The notes under the pieces are model-generated. The model saw only the letters and a program-made list of their open reading frames with translations. It was not told where the DNA came from and ran no database searches. Positions 17,645 to 26,787 of a DNA stretch of 64,000 nt are shown here, piece after piece (the first letter of the stretch is position 1; the number at the start of each line of letters is the position of its first letter). The position numbers and the translations under genes are program-made. The stretch covers positions 1,218,501 through 1,282,500 of the forward strand of contig NZ_CP038439.1 of assembly GCF_004683865.2 (NCBI RefSeq), in the 5' to 3' direction. The DNA is from Paracoccus liaowanqingii (GTDB lineage Bacteria > Pseudomonadota > Alphaproteobacteria > Rhodobacterales > Rhodobacteraceae).

Positions 17645-18817
17645 ATGAAAATCACCGGCATCAACTCCACGATCGTGAACGCGATCCATCGCAACTGGAT
17701 CTTCGTAAAGGTCCAGACCGACCAGCCGGGCCTGCATGGCTGGGGTGAGGCGACGCTGGAATGGAAGACCCGCGCCGTTACCGGCGCCGTCGAGGATCTC
17801 GCGCCCTTCGTCATTGGCGAAGACCCCCGCCGGATCGAACACATCTTCGCCAAGATGACCCGCTTCAGCTTCTGGCCGCTTGGCGCCATCGGGCTGTCTG
17901 CGGTCTCCGCCATCGATCAGGCATTGTGGGACATCAAGGCTAAGGATCTGGGCGTGCCGGTCTGGCAGCTTCTGGGCGGGCAAGTCCGCGATCAGGTGCG
18001 GGTCTATACCCACCTTCGCCGCGCCAAGATCGGCGCGCAGGTCGGGACCGAAGACATCAGCGCCTTCTGCGACGCGGTGCAGGAAACGGTCGAGATGGGC
18101 TACAACGCCGTCAAGCTGGGTTTCGTGCCTTATTGCGGCTACGAGGCGACGCTGCGCGACGTCCTGCATGTCGAAAAGGCCGCCCACGCCGTGCGAGAGA
18201 GGGTCGGGCCTGATGTCGCGATCATGACCGACTTTCACGGTCGTCCCGCCTCGGTTGAGGCTGCGCGCGCCTTTATCGAGGTGATCGCACCCATCCGCCC
18301 GTTGTTCGTCGAGGAGCCGATCCAGCCCGGCAACGCCGCTGCGATGGCCGATCTGGCCCGCCGCGTCGATTGCCCCCTGGCCACGGGCGAGCGGCTGTTC
18401 ACGCCCCGAGAGTTTGCCGAACTGGCCGAGCTTCGCGCCGTCAGCCACGTCCAGCCAGATCTCAGCCATTGCGGCGGCCTGACGGGCGGGCGCCGCATCG
18501 CCGCCGTCGCCGAGGCCGGCCAGATGGGTATCGCGCCCCACAATCCGATGGGTCCGGTGGCTGGTGCCGTCGCGCTGCACTTCGACGTGGCAACGCCGAA
18601 CTTCCTGATCCAAGAGGAAGCAGTGGGTCTTGTCCCGTGGTTCGACGAGGTCTTCTCGCACCCGATGCAGCTTCAGGACGGTTGCTGGACCATCCCCACC
18701 GGTTCCGGCCTTGGTATCGAGATCAACGAAGCTGCCGCCGCAAAGCATCCTTTCCAGCCGGAGATCGTGCCGGCGCTGGATGCGATCCTGCCGGATGGAA
18801 CGATCGCCAACTGGTAG
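17645..18817 (+). CDS. Enolase-superfamily sugar-acid dehydratase, D-galactonate dehydratase-like
   Basis: 390 aa mandelate-racemase/muconate-lactonizing-type barrel. The capping domain covers residues 1-~125; the barrel has DFHGR (metal ligand Asp and acid His), FVEEP and TGERLF (second and third metal ligands), QPDLSHCGG and the C-terminal base region APHNPMGPV. These match the DgoD group, which dehydrates D-galactonate to 2-keto-3-deoxygalactonate. Closely related dehydratases act on other aldonates, so specificity is open. No kinase or aldolase for the product is next to it, which would have to be elsewhere. Confidence 0.85.
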   Translation: MKITGINSTIVNAIHRNWIFVKVQTDQPGLHGWGEATLEWKTRAVTGAVEDLAPFVIGEDPRRIEHIFAKMTRFSFWPLGAIGLSAVSAIDQALWDIKAKDLGVPVWQLLGGQVRDQVRVYTHLRRAKIGAQVGTEDISAFCDAVQETVEMGYNAVKLGFVPYCGYEATLRDVLHVEKAAHAVRERVGPDVAIMTDFHGRPASVEAARAFIEVIAPIRPLFVEEPIQPGNAAAMADLARRVDCPLATGERLFTPREFAELAELRAVSHVQPDLSHCGGLTGGRRIAAVAEAGQMGIAPHNPMGPVAGAVALHFDVATPNFLIQEEAVGLVPWFDEVFSHPMQLQDGCWTIPTGSGLGIEINEAAAAKHPFQPEIVPALDAILPDGTIANW

Positions 18818-19436
18818 TCAGCGAAGGTTCGCAACCAGATCGAAGTGAACGTGCCTCGGCGTTTAAAGCTTCATACAACATCTTCCTCCCGCTGCGGATT
18901 TAGCAGTAAGAGGCGATCGTCATATCTGCATCGCCTCCGCAAATAGAACAACTTCCTCGCCGCTCTCCGGAGCAACCTTTGAGAAAAGCTTCTTTGAGAG
19001 GTGCAATCCGCAGGCAGATCCGTCCAGGGTCGCTATCTACGATCTTTGCAGCTATTCCCCCCCGGGCCAGCACAAACGACCGGTTCTGGGAAGCTGCGCC
19101 GCAGCACCCGGTCGAGCCTGACCGTCCACAATGGGCCGCCAGTGCTTCAACCTCATCTCCGCGGAAGCTGCATAGCGATGCGAAGGATTGGAACGACGTT
19201 TTTATGAAGCCGCGTGGCGGCCCGTCTATGACAGGCGGCAGCGGTCCGTCAGCGGCTGCCTGATTTGAACGAAACGCAGCGGTGCGCCTAAAGAGGTGAG
19301 CTATAGTCCTATCAAGCCCTATCTCGTCCGGCCGCTCTCTAACCGAACGAGCACCGCATGGGCCTAGCTGTGTGCGGCCACCCGCCGCCAAACGGGTGGC
19401 CAGGGATCATAGAACCGACCGGGTCACGAACCGCAC
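18818..19436. other. Intergenic gap with degenerate repeat
   Basis: No plausible gene in 619 bases. Around 19078-19145 a segment reading GGTTCTGGGAAGCTGCGCCG then GCAGCACC belongs to the dispersed repeat family described at 60098. The remainder shows nothing I can name. Confidence 0.4.
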
Positions 19437-20030
19437 CTAAGTATGGCGGATCTCGGTTCCCAGGACTTTCAGGCACTCCCTCATGAAGGCTGCGAGGGCG
19501 GTCCAGCCTTTGCCCGACACCATGTTACCATCGACATAGGCCTCCTTGGGACCCGCATCATAGTAGATGCCCCCGACGGCAGCCACCTCGGGTGCGCATG
19601 CCGGCAGGCAAGCAACCGTGCGGCCCTTGATCACGCCGGGAACTGCCATGAGGATCTGCACGCCGTGGCAAATTGTGAAGATGGGTTTGCCGGTCTCGTG
19701 GAAGTGTCTGACCATAGTCTGCACGCGAGGATCGGTGCGGATGTATTCCGGTCCACGACCACCCGCAGCGTAGACCGCATCATAACTGTCAAGTTCACCT
19801 TCGACCTCGGCAAAAGTCTTGTTGATCTCGGCGTTATGGCCCGGCTTTTCCGTGTAGGTCTGGTGCCCCTCAAAATCATGGAGCGAGGTGGCGATCATGT
19901 CGCCAGCGTTTTTATCAGGGCAGACGACATGGACGGTATGGCCAACAGCCTCCATTCCCTGCTGGAAAACAAAGATCTCGTATTCCTCGGTGAATTCACC
20001 GCAGAGCATGAGGATTTTCTTGCCGTTCAT
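19437..20030 (-). CDS. DJ-1/PfpI family protein
   Basis: 197 aa, single-domain. The nucleophile elbow is intact with Cys in FTICHGVQILMAVPG, and the family Glu lies in the N-terminal GEFTEEYEIFVF segment. PfpI-like proteins act as deglycases, glyoxalase III-type hydratases or chaperones. It is the last gene after a ribose-type ABC importer (76 bases after the binding-protein gene), so a role in handling reactive carbonyl by-products of that substrate is possible. Function uncertain. Confidence 0.82.
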   Translation of the reverse strand: MNGKKILMLCGEFTEEYEIFVFQQGMEAVGHTVHVVCPDKNAGDMIATSLHDFEGHQTYTEKPGHNAEINKTFAEVEGELDSYDAVYAAGGRGPEYIRTDPRVQTMVRHFHETGKPIFTICHGVQILMAVPGVIKGRTVACLPACAPEVAAVGGIYYDAGPKEAYVDGNMVSGKGWTALAAFMRECLKVLGTEIRHT

Positions 20031-20068
20031 TTGGTTTCTCCTGGCGTCGTATCGGGATCGTTTCGGAT

Positions 20069-20093
20069 CTCCGGGGCCAGGTTAGCCCCGGAG
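20069..20093 (-). promoter_or_regulatory. Intercistronic hairpin after the ABC substrate-binding protein gene
   Basis: Perfect 9-bp stem (20069-20077 CTCCGGGGC and 20085-20093 GCCCCGGAG) with a 7-base loop, in the gap between the binding-protein gene and the PfpI gene. No T-run on the minus strand. Same position as hairpins after dctP2, phnD and dctP3. Confidence 0.6.
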
Positions 20094-20105
20094 ACAGGGT
20101 GAATT

Positions 20106-21068
20106 TCAGAAGGGAGAGTCGGGGAAATAGAACTGATCCGCATTTTCGGGTGTGATCAGGGGCGCATCGAGAAGGAAAGCCCCCCGCATCGGGGCCTGGC
20201 CTGCAAATTGTCCCGCTGTCATGTAGATGGCAGACGCGATCATCGAAGGGGGATAGGGCGTCGAGATCGGTGTGCGCTCGTCGCCCTCCATGACCATTTC
20301 GATTACCTGCTTCATGCCGTTGCCGCCCAGAGCGTATTGGACATCCGTCCGGTCAGCCTGATCGACAGCCTCGAGCACGCCCAGCAGCATGTCATCATCA
20401 TTTGCCCAGACCGCATCGATGTTGGGATATTTGGCGAGATAGTCCTGCATGAGCGTGAAGGCCTCGTCCTGGTTCCAGTTGGCATACTGGATGTCGAGGA
20501 TCTCGATGTCCGACTGGTCGATCACCTCGGTGAAGCCTTGGATGCGCTCGTCGTCAATGACGGTGGGAATGCCACGAAGAACGACGATCTCGCCCTCGCC
20601 GCCCAGTTGTTCGACAAGCCAGGACGCCGTATTTGCGCCGACGGCGATGTTGTCACCGGCGACATAGAGGTCCTGGATCGACTCGTCGCTCAGGCCTCTG
20701 TCGACGACGGTGATAAAGGTGCCCCCCGACGCGACTTGCTCGACCGGGCCGGTCAGCTCTTCCGATGTGAACGGAAGGATCACCAACGCATCAAGGTCGT
20801 TGTTGGCGGAAAGATCCTCTAAGGCCGAAACCTGTGCAGTGGCGGAGGAAGATGTGGACACGATGACATCTATGTTCGGAAAGGCAGCCTCGATCTGCTG
20901 GGCGGCTTGCTCGGCATGATAGACAACGCCCCCCGTCCATCCATGCGTTGCCGCGGGGATCGACACGGCGATGGTGAATTCGATATTCTGGGCGTGGGCT
21001 GCGAAGGTTGTGGTGGCCAGCACAGCGGCGGATGCGAGCATGCGCGTCAGAGCTTTTGAGTGGGTCAT
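20106..21068 (-). CDS. Sugar ABC transporter substrate-binding protein (RbsB-like)
   Basis: 320 aa. ATG 21068 is preceded by GGGAGGAC; the open frame extends ~100 residues upstream but that part overlaps the permease region and lacks protein character. Signal peptide residues 1-~25 (ending AAHA-Q). Type I periplasmic-binding fold of the ribose/xylose class (IPAATHGWTGGVVYHAEQAA, DALVILPFTSEELTGPVEQ, VWANDDDMLLGVLEAV). Ligand is a sugar or polyol, unidentified. Confidence 0.87.
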   Translation of the reverse strand: MTHSKALTRMLASAAVLATTTFAAHAQNIEFTIAVSIPAATHGWTGGVVYHAEQAAQQIEAAFPNIDVIVSTSSSATAQVSALEDLSANNDLDALVILPFTSEELTGPVEQVASGGTFITVVDRGLSDESIQDLYVAGDNIAVGANTASWLVEQLGGEGEIVVLRGIPTVIDDERIQGFTEVIDQSDIEILDIQYANWNQDEAFTLMQDYLAKYPNIDAVWANDDDMLLGVLEAVDQADRTDVQYALGGNGMKQVIEMVMEGDERTPISTPYPPSMIASAIYMTAGQFAGQAPMRGAFLLDAPLITPENADQFYFPDSPF

Positions 21069-21103
21069 TTGGTAGTCCTCCCTTGGTTTGGTTGGCGGCC
21101 TTG

Positions 21104-22111
21104 TCAGCGGCCGCTGGTTAAGCGGTGAGCAAGCATGGCGATGATGATGATGGCCCCCTGCACCGCAGCAACGAGGTATTCCGAGACCATGTTCGACAGC
21201 ACCATGACGTTGGCGATGATCTCCAAAATCAGAACGCCTGCGATCGTGCCCCCAATGCGCCCTTTTCCTCCGCGCAACAGGGTGCCACCGATGACGACAG
21301 CGGTAATGACTTGCAGTTCCCAAAGCTGACCCGTGGTTGGGGTTGCGGCGCCAAGGCGCGGCACATAGCAAATCGCAGCAATCGAGACGCACACGCCCTG
21401 GATCACATAGGCTAGTGTCCTGACACGACCGACATGCACGCCCGAAAATCGGGCCACGTCGGGGCTAGATCCTGCCGCGGTCAGGCGCCGACCGAACTTG
21501 GTGCGATACAGCAGAAAACCGGCAGCCAGCGCCACGATCACGGTGATCAGCACCGGGATCGGAATGCCCATGACATTGCCGAAATAGACCGGGCGATAGG
21601 CCTCGCGCAGCGTGCGATCGATCGGCAGCGAGCCGCCATCGGTCATGAAGGTAATGAAGGCGCGGAAAATCCCCATCGTGCCGAGTGTCACGATGAACGG
21701 TTCGATCTTGCCGAGGGTCACGATCAGGCCGTTGAAGAGACCACAAAGCCCACCGACCACCAGCGCCACCAGCGCGCCCACCGGGATCGCCATGGGACCG
21801 AGGGCGGGCACAAGGGCATTCATCGTCATGATCATGATCCCGGTTACAAACGCCATCATCGAGCCCACGGACAGATCGATGCCGCCAGAGGCGATCACGA
21901 ATGTCGCTCCCACGGCGATGATCGCGATGAAGGCGCTGCGGGTGACGATATTCGTCAGGTTGTTGATCCCGAGAAAATTCGAATTGATGAGCGCGCCGAC
22001 AAGAACAATGACGATCAGGGCGATATAGGGGGCGAAGTCGCTCAGCCGGACGCTGCGCCGGCGGGGTGTAGTCGGGGCGACGCCATGGGCGGATTTGGTC
22101 GTGCTCGTCAT
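21104..22111 (-). CDS. Sugar ABC transporter permease (RbsC-like)
   Basis: 335 aa with eight to ten membrane helices and conserved segments IASGGIDLSVGSMMAFV and GAATPTTGQLWELQVITAVV plus GGTLLRGGKGRIGGTIAGV. Forms the dimeric inner-membrane channel with the ATPase, whose gene it overlaps by 4 bases. The N-terminal 25 residues are a charged cytoplasmic tail. Confidence 0.92.
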   Translation of the reverse strand: MTSTTKSAHGVAPTTPRRRSVRLSDFAPYIALIVIVLVGALINSNFLGINNLTNIVTRSAFIAIIAVGATFVIASGGIDLSVGSMMAFVTGIMIMTMNALVPALGPMAIPVGALVALVVGGLCGLFNGLIVTLGKIEPFIVTLGTMGIFRAFITFMTDGGSLPIDRTLREAYRPVYFGNVMGIPIPVLITVIVALAAGFLLYRTKFGRRLTAAGSSPDVARFSGVHVGRVRTLAYVIQGVCVSIAAICYVPRLGAATPTTGQLWELQVITAVVIGGTLLRGGKGRIGGTIAGVLILEIIANVMVLSNMVSEYLVAAVQGAIIIIAMLAHRLTSGR

Positions 22112-23712
22112 GTCGCGGGCTCCTTGTCCATTACGGATGCCGCCGTAGTGTCCTGCGGCAGCGCGGCTGCCGCCGGGTCGCCATCGTCTGCATGATGGCT
22201 GCTGGCGGCGGCATAGACGATGTTCTGCTCGGTGATCCGGTCGCCTGTCATCTCGGCCACGAACCGGCCGCCGCGCATCACAAGCACGCGGTCGGACAAA
22301 CCGACGAGTTCCGGCAACTCGGACGAAATGATGATGCAGGCCTTGCCGGCGCGCACGAGGCGGTCGATGAACTGATAGATCTGGCTCTTGTTGCCGATGT
22401 CGATCCCGCGGGTAGGTTCGTCGATGATGACGATCGAGGGATCGGTCATCATCACTTTCGCCAACAGCAGCTTCTGTTGGTTGCCGCCTGACAGCTGCCC
22501 GGCCAGCATTGTCAGGCTACGCACGCGGATATCATAATTTTCGACCGCCTTATGCAGAGCGTTTGCCTCGCCGGTCTTGTCGATCTGCAGGCCGGGGCTG
22601 ACCGATGCCAGCGCCTGAAGCACAAGATTTGGCCCAAGCTGTTCGTTCAGAAGAAGGCCTTTGCCCTTTCTGTCCTCCGTCAGATAGACCAAGCCTGCCC
22701 GCATCATGGCATCGACGGAGCGCGATGGGACGGATTGGCCGTTTACCTCGACGCGGACGGCCTGGGACGGACGCAAGCCCATCAGGCCTTCCATCAGCTC
22801 GGTCCGGCCAGCGCCGATCATCCCCCCGATGCCCAGCACCTCGCCGGGAGAGACGGAGAAATCGCCGCGGACTGCGCCGTGATCTACCGTCAGCCCTTCG
22901 ACGACCAGGATCGGGGCGGCGATGGGCGGATCCCGACGCGGCGGGTAAAGCATCGACAGCTCGCGTCCGACCATCAGCTCGGCCATGGCGCGCTGTGTCA
23001 GTTCGGAGGCGTCCCATGTCCCGACGCAGCGGCCGTCGCGAAGCACGGTAATCCGGTCTGCCAGCGCCTCGACCTCATCGAGACGATGCGAGATATAAAG
23101 GACCGCCACCCCCGCATCGCGCAGGTTCCTGACGATGTCGATCAGGGCGGCGACCTCGTCATTGGCCAGCATCGCGGTGGGTTCGTCGAGAATGACGACC
23201 CGGCGAGGGTCAAGCACCGCCCGCGCGATCTGGAACAATTGTTGCTGGGCCAAGGGCTGATCACCGACCCGATCAGTCGGGTGCGCCCTGGCGCCGACAC
23301 GGTCCAGCACCTCGGCTGTGCGAATGTCCATCGCCCGGTCGTCGATCATCGGACCGCGCGTCAGCTCACGCCCCAGAAAGAGGTTCTGCGCGACGGTCAA
23401 ATCGGGTGCCAGCAGGATTTCCTGATGGACCAGAACGACTCCTGCCGCCTCGGCTGCAACCGCATCGGCGAAATCGGCGCGTTGCCCGTCCATTTCAAGA
23501 TGCCCCGTGCTGGGGCGAACATGCCCCGACAGAAGCTTCATCAGCGTCGACTTACCGGCGCCGTTCTCGCCGATGATCGCGTGAACCTCGCCTGCGCGGA
23601 TATCCAATGTGATGTCCGACAGCACGGTGACCGGTCCATAGGATTTTGCCAATCCCCGCGCTGATAGCGCGACTGCCTCGGAGGGTCCTGTCTTCGTGAC
23701 CGCGGAGGTCAT
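22108..23712 (-). CDS. Sugar ABC transporter ATPase with two nucleotide-binding domains (RbsA/MglA-like)
   Basis: 534 aa. The first domain has Walker A GENGAGKSTLM and Walker B VVILDEPTAML; the second domain has GIGGMIGAGRTELM in place of a normal Walker A and the signature LSGGNQQKLLLAK with IVIIDEPTRGID. This asymmetric double-ATPase layout is standard for CUT2 importers. Overlaps the GntR gene upstream and the permease downstream by 4 bases each. Confidence 0.93.
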   Translation of the reverse strand: MTSAVTKTGPSEAVALSARGLAKSYGPVTVLSDITLDIRAGEVHAIIGENGAGKSTLMKLLSGHVRPSTGHLEMDGQRADFADAVAAEAAGVVLVHQEILLAPDLTVAQNLFLGRELTRGPMIDDRAMDIRTAEVLDRVGARAHPTDRVGDQPLAQQQLFQIARAVLDPRRVVILDEPTAMLANDEVAALIDIVRNLRDAGVAVLYISHRLDEVEALADRITVLRDGRCVGTWDASELTQRAMAELMVGRELSMLYPPRRDPPIAAPILVVEGLTVDHGAVRGDFSVSPGEVLGIGGMIGAGRTELMEGLMGLRPSQAVRVEVNGQSVPSRSVDAMMRAGLVYLTEDRKGKGLLLNEQLGPNLVLQALASVSPGLQIDKTGEANALHKAVENYDIRVRSLTMLAGQLSGGNQQKLLLAKVMMTDPSIVIIDEPTRGIDIGNKSQIYQFIDRLVRAGKACIIISSELPELVGLSDRVLVMRGGRFVAEMTGDRITEQNIVYAAASSHHADDGDPAAAALPQDTTAASVMDKEPAT

Positions 23713-24395
23713 TCGAAAGCCATGCGCAGGCGATCCCGCGAGCGTTCGACATGATCATGCATCGCCGCGCCCGCACCGGCCACATCGCCCCGGCGGAACG
23801 CATCCAGCAGGGCCGCGTGTTCGTCCAGTGCCTCGGTGGTGACACGGCTGTGGAACATCAGGCGGAAGATGTGCAGGTGGACATGCTGATCGGAAAGCGC
23901 CAGCCGCATGACGTCATTGCCCGCGATGCGCAGGATTTCCTCGTGGAAATGAGCGTCGGCACGGGCAAAGCGGGAATAGCGGCTGTTGCGGTCGACAGGC
24001 GGTGCGCCCCGGCCCATGTCCGCGGCCACCTCCTCCAGTCTGGCAAGGGCTTCCGCAGTCATCGCCGCGCAGGCAAGTCGGGCGCCCTCGGGCTCCAGCA
24101 GCAGGCGGAATGTGTAAAGATCTTCGAACTGCTTTCGGGTCAGTTGGGGTGCAGCCGAAAAGCCGATTAGGTGGGCCTTTAAGACGAGGCCCTCGCGCTC
24201 CAGGCAAGCCAGAGCTTCACGAACCGGTGTTTGGGACACGTTCAATTCGCGGGCGAGGGCATCCATCGGGATCCGCGCTCCCGGGGGGATCTCAAGGGAC
24301 ATCAGCTTTTCATAGATGCTTTCGTAGACACTGGTGACAATGCTGCGTGGCCGGACAACGCCAGTTTGTTGAATGTGCTCCGGTGCTGTCGCCAT
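23709..24395 (-). CDS. GntR-family regulator (FCD subgroup) of the 19-29 kb loci
   Basis: 228 aa from ATG 24395, chosen because a GGGAG lies ~10 bases upstream; starts at 24425 or 24524 would add non-conserved residues. Winged HTH IPMDALARELNVSQTPVREA, then FCD domain with AHFHEEILRIAGNDVMRLAL. First gene of the importer operon and divergent from the dehydrogenase operon, with a palindromic site between them, so it probably controls both sides. Confidence 0.85.
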   Translation of the reverse strand: MATAPEHIQQTGVVRPRSIVTSVYESIYEKLMSLEIPPGARIPMDALARELNVSQTPVREALACLEREGLVLKAHLIGFSAAPQLTRKQFEDLYTFRLLLEPEGARLACAAMTAEALARLEEVAADMGRGAPPVDRNSRYSRFARADAHFHEEILRIAGNDVMRLALSDQHVHLHIFRLMFHSRVTTEALDEHAALLDAFRRGDVAGAGAAMHDHVERSRDRLRMAFE

Positions 24396-24471
24396 CGTGA
24401 GCGAACTCCCATTTCTACGTCCCATCGTGAAGAAAGCGTTGCCAAATGCCAGACCTGATGTCAAATACAAT

Positions 24472-24488
24472 ATCATATACGATATGAT
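24472..24488. promoter_or_regulatory. GntR-type operator palindrome
   Basis: ATCATAT (24472-24478), spacer ACG, ATATGAT (24482-24488): a perfect 7-bp inverted repeat in an AT-rich island between divergent operons. FCD-type GntR proteins bind short symmetric AT-rich sites of this kind, so the neighbouring regulator is the natural ligand (inference). Confidence 0.6.
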
Positions 24489-24546
24489 TTGAGCGTGGGT
24501 GGTCAGCATGGAGCCGGGTCGCAATGCCGATAGAGAGGTCTATGCG

Positions 24547-25548
24547 ATGAAGCATGACGCCGACGGTCTGCGTTCCATTGCGTCCACCCTGCTGCACGAT
24601 TACGGGGCCCCGTTGCCACATGCGGCGTTGCAAGCCGAGCTGCTGATCGAAGCGGAAATGCGCGGTCTGCCCTCGCACGGCCTCCAACGCCTCCCAAGAT
24701 TGCTTGCCCGTATTGATGCGGGTCTGGCCGATCCCCGCTCGCAGGGCGTGGCTCGGTCGGTCAGGCCCGGCTTTCTGGCGGTGGACGGGCAGCGGGGACT
24801 GGGTCCGGTGGTCCTCGACGCCGCGATCGAAGATCTGCTGCCAAAGGCGCGCGCACTTGGCATGGCCATGGCGGCCATTCGGAACTCCAATCACATCGGG
24901 ATGCTAGCTTGGTATGTCGAGCGGATCGCTCATAGGGGTATGATCGGTATGGTCATGACCACGAGCGAGGCGCTGGTCCACCCTTTCGGTGGCACGGAAG
25001 CGATGCTTGGGACGAACCCGATCGCCATCGGCGTTCCGACCGCGGACGATCCCTTCGTGCTCGACCTTGCAACCAGCCTAGTCTCCATGGGCAAGATCCA
25101 CCACCACGCCCTAGTGAACAAGCCGATCCCCGAGGGCTGGGCGGTGGACAGGGACGGCCATCCGACAACGGACCCGCATGCGGCGAAAGACGGTGCCTTG
25201 GCGCCCTTTGGCGATGCCAAGGGCTATGGCCTCGGCCTTGCGGTGGAATTGCTCGTCGCTACCCTTGCCGGGTCCAGCTTTGCGCCGGAGGTGCGCGGCA
25301 CCCTGGACGAAGACGAGGTGGCGACCAAGGGTGACGTGGTGGTGGTGATCGACCCGACCGCAGCCGGACCTTCCGCCGCGTTGACTGAATATCTCAATCG
25401 TCTTCGGCAATCACGCCCGTGCGATCCGACCCGGCCGGTTTCTGTTCCGGGCGATGGCATGCGGGCGCGCCGGGATGTTTCGCGCGACGAAGGCATAGAT
25501 GTGCCCGAAGAACTTTACGAAACATTACTGGCCCTTGGCCGATCATGA
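24547..25548 (+). CDS. Ldh2/malate-dehydrogenase-like NAD(P)-dependent oxidoreductase
   Basis: 333 aa. ATG 24547 has GAGAGG eight bases upstream; earlier starts (24508, 24499) would extend into the operator side. Family blocks are MRGLPSHGLQRLPRLL, NSNHIGMLAWYVE, GTNPIAIGVP and GDAKGYGLGLAVELL. The family reduces 2-oxo acids or oxidises 2-hydroxy acids (malate, sulfolactate, ureidoglycolate, delta1-piperidine-2-carboxylate). First gene of a run with an alcohol and an aldehyde dehydrogenase. Confidence 0.85.
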   Translation: MKHDADGLRSIASTLLHDYGAPLPHAALQAELLIEAEMRGLPSHGLQRLPRLLARIDAGLADPRSQGVARSVRPGFLAVDGQRGLGPVVLDAAIEDLLPKARALGMAMAAIRNSNHIGMLAWYVERIAHRGMIGMVMTTSEALVHPFGGTEAMLGTNPIAIGVPTADDPFVLDLATSLVSMGKIHHHALVNKPIPEGWAVDRDGHPTTDPHAAKDGALAPFGDAKGYGLGLAVELLVATLAGSSFAPEVRGTLDEDEVATKGDVVVVIDPTAAGPSAALTEYLNRLRQSRPCDPTRPVSVPGDGMRARRDVSRDEGIDVPEELYETLLALGRS

Positions 25549-25571
25549 TCGATCATTAGGAGAACCGAACG

Positions 25572-26771
25572 ATGTCGTTATTTGGAGTTATCCGTGCGCC
25601 CCGGGAACTGGTCTTCGGTTCCGGTCAGCGGCATGCCTTGGGCCAGATCGCGGCAGGGCTGGGCCGCCGCGCCCTTGTGGTGACGGATGAGAGGCTGGCC
25701 TCGGACAAAGAATTTCTGGCGATGCTTGTCCACCTGCGCGATGCGGGCCTGGAGGTCGAGGTCGAGAGCGGCACCTTGCCGGACGTTCCGGTGACCAGCG
25801 CGATCATCGCTGCGGACCATGCACGGGCCTTTTCGCCGGACCTCGTGATCGGCATCGGCGGCGGCTCTTGTCTGGATATGGCGAAATGCCTCGCGCTGCT
25901 GCTAGCTCACGGCAAATCGCCTCAGGATTACTATGGCGAGAACCTGGTCCCGGGGCCGGTTCTGCCCATCATTGCCATCCCGACGACCGCGGGCACCGGG
26001 TCTGAAGTGACGCCTGTCGCGGTTCTGTCCGACAGTGCGCGCAATCTGAAAGTCGGTATTTCGTCGCCCTATCTCATCCCCACCGCCGCGATCTGCGATC
26101 CCGATCTGACCATGTCCTGCCCGCGCGGGCTGACCGCGATTGCCGGGGCAGATGCGCTGACCCATGCCATCGAAGCATTCAGCGCCATACGCCGCTCGCC
26201 GGATGCGGGGATCGCGCAGCAGCGCGTGTTTGTTGGCAAGAATGCAGCTTCGGACCACTTCGCCCTGCAGGCCATCGGATTGCTGTGGGAGGGGTTGGAG
26301 ACCGCATGCACTAACGGGGGTGATGCTTCCGCACGGGCAAACGTGATGATGGGCGCGACCTATGCGGGTCTCGCCTTCGGTGTGGCAGGAACAGCGGCGG
26401 CTCATGCGATCCAGTATCCGGTGGGGGCCCTGACCCAAACGCCTCATGGCGCCGGTGTCGCCTGCCTGATGCCCTATGTCATGGCATGGAATGCGCCCAC
26501 CATCGCTCCGGAACTCGAATCGATCGCGCAGGTCATCGGCGTAGGGTCGGGCGCCGATGTCATCCCCGCCATAGCGGATCTGTTCGGCCGCATCGGCATC
26601 CCGCCCACATTGCGCGAGCTTGGACTTGCCGAGGACCGCATCGATTGGGTCACCGAGCAAAGTTGCACCATCGCCCGCCTGATCCAGAACAATCCCCGTC
26701 CCCTGCCTGCCGCCGACATGCGCCGCCTCGTCGACGCCGCCTTTGCGGGCGACCGAACAATCCTTGCCTGA
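25572..26771 (+). CDS. Iron-containing (group III) alcohol dehydrogenase
   Basis: 399 aa. NAD-binding GIGGGSCLDMAK, TTAGTGSEVTPVA, and metal ligands in GADALTHAIEAF, AAAHAIQYPVG and TPHGAGVACLMP are all present. It oxidises a primary alcohol or diol to an aldehyde, or the reverse, in the cytoplasm. Located 23 bases after the Ldh2-like gene and overlapping region near the aldehyde dehydrogenase start, consistent with serial oxidation of an alcohol. Confidence 0.9.
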   Translation: MSLFGVIRAPRELVFGSGQRHALGQIAAGLGRRALVVTDERLASDKEFLAMLVHLRDAGLEVEVESGTLPDVPVTSAIIAADHARAFSPDLVIGIGGGSCLDMAKCLALLLAHGKSPQDYYGENLVPGPVLPIIAIPTTAGTGSEVTPVAVLSDSARNLKVGISSPYLIPTAAICDPDLTMSCPRGLTAIAGADALTHAIEAFSAIRRSPDAGIAQQRVFVGKNAASDHFALQAIGLLWEGLETACTNGGDASARANVMMGATYAGLAFGVAGTAAAHAIQYPVGALTQTPHGAGVACLMPYVMAWNAPTIAPELESIAQVIGVGSGADVIPAIADLFGRIGIPPTLRELGLAEDRIDWVTEQSCTIARLIQNNPRPLPAADMRRLVDAAFAGDRTILA

Positions 26772-26787
26772 TGTCCCGGAGATCCTC

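Noticed and set aside
17552..18748. 398-residue minus-strand open frame opposite the dehydratase gene
   Set aside because: Antisense shadow; all enolase-superfamily motifs lie on the plus strand.
18900..19391. 163-residue minus-strand ORF in a gap
   Set aside because: Covers a dispersed repeat copy and shows no protein-family features.
22552..23664. 370-residue plus-strand open frame opposite the ABC ATPase
   Set aside because: Antisense shadow of the two-domain ATPase.
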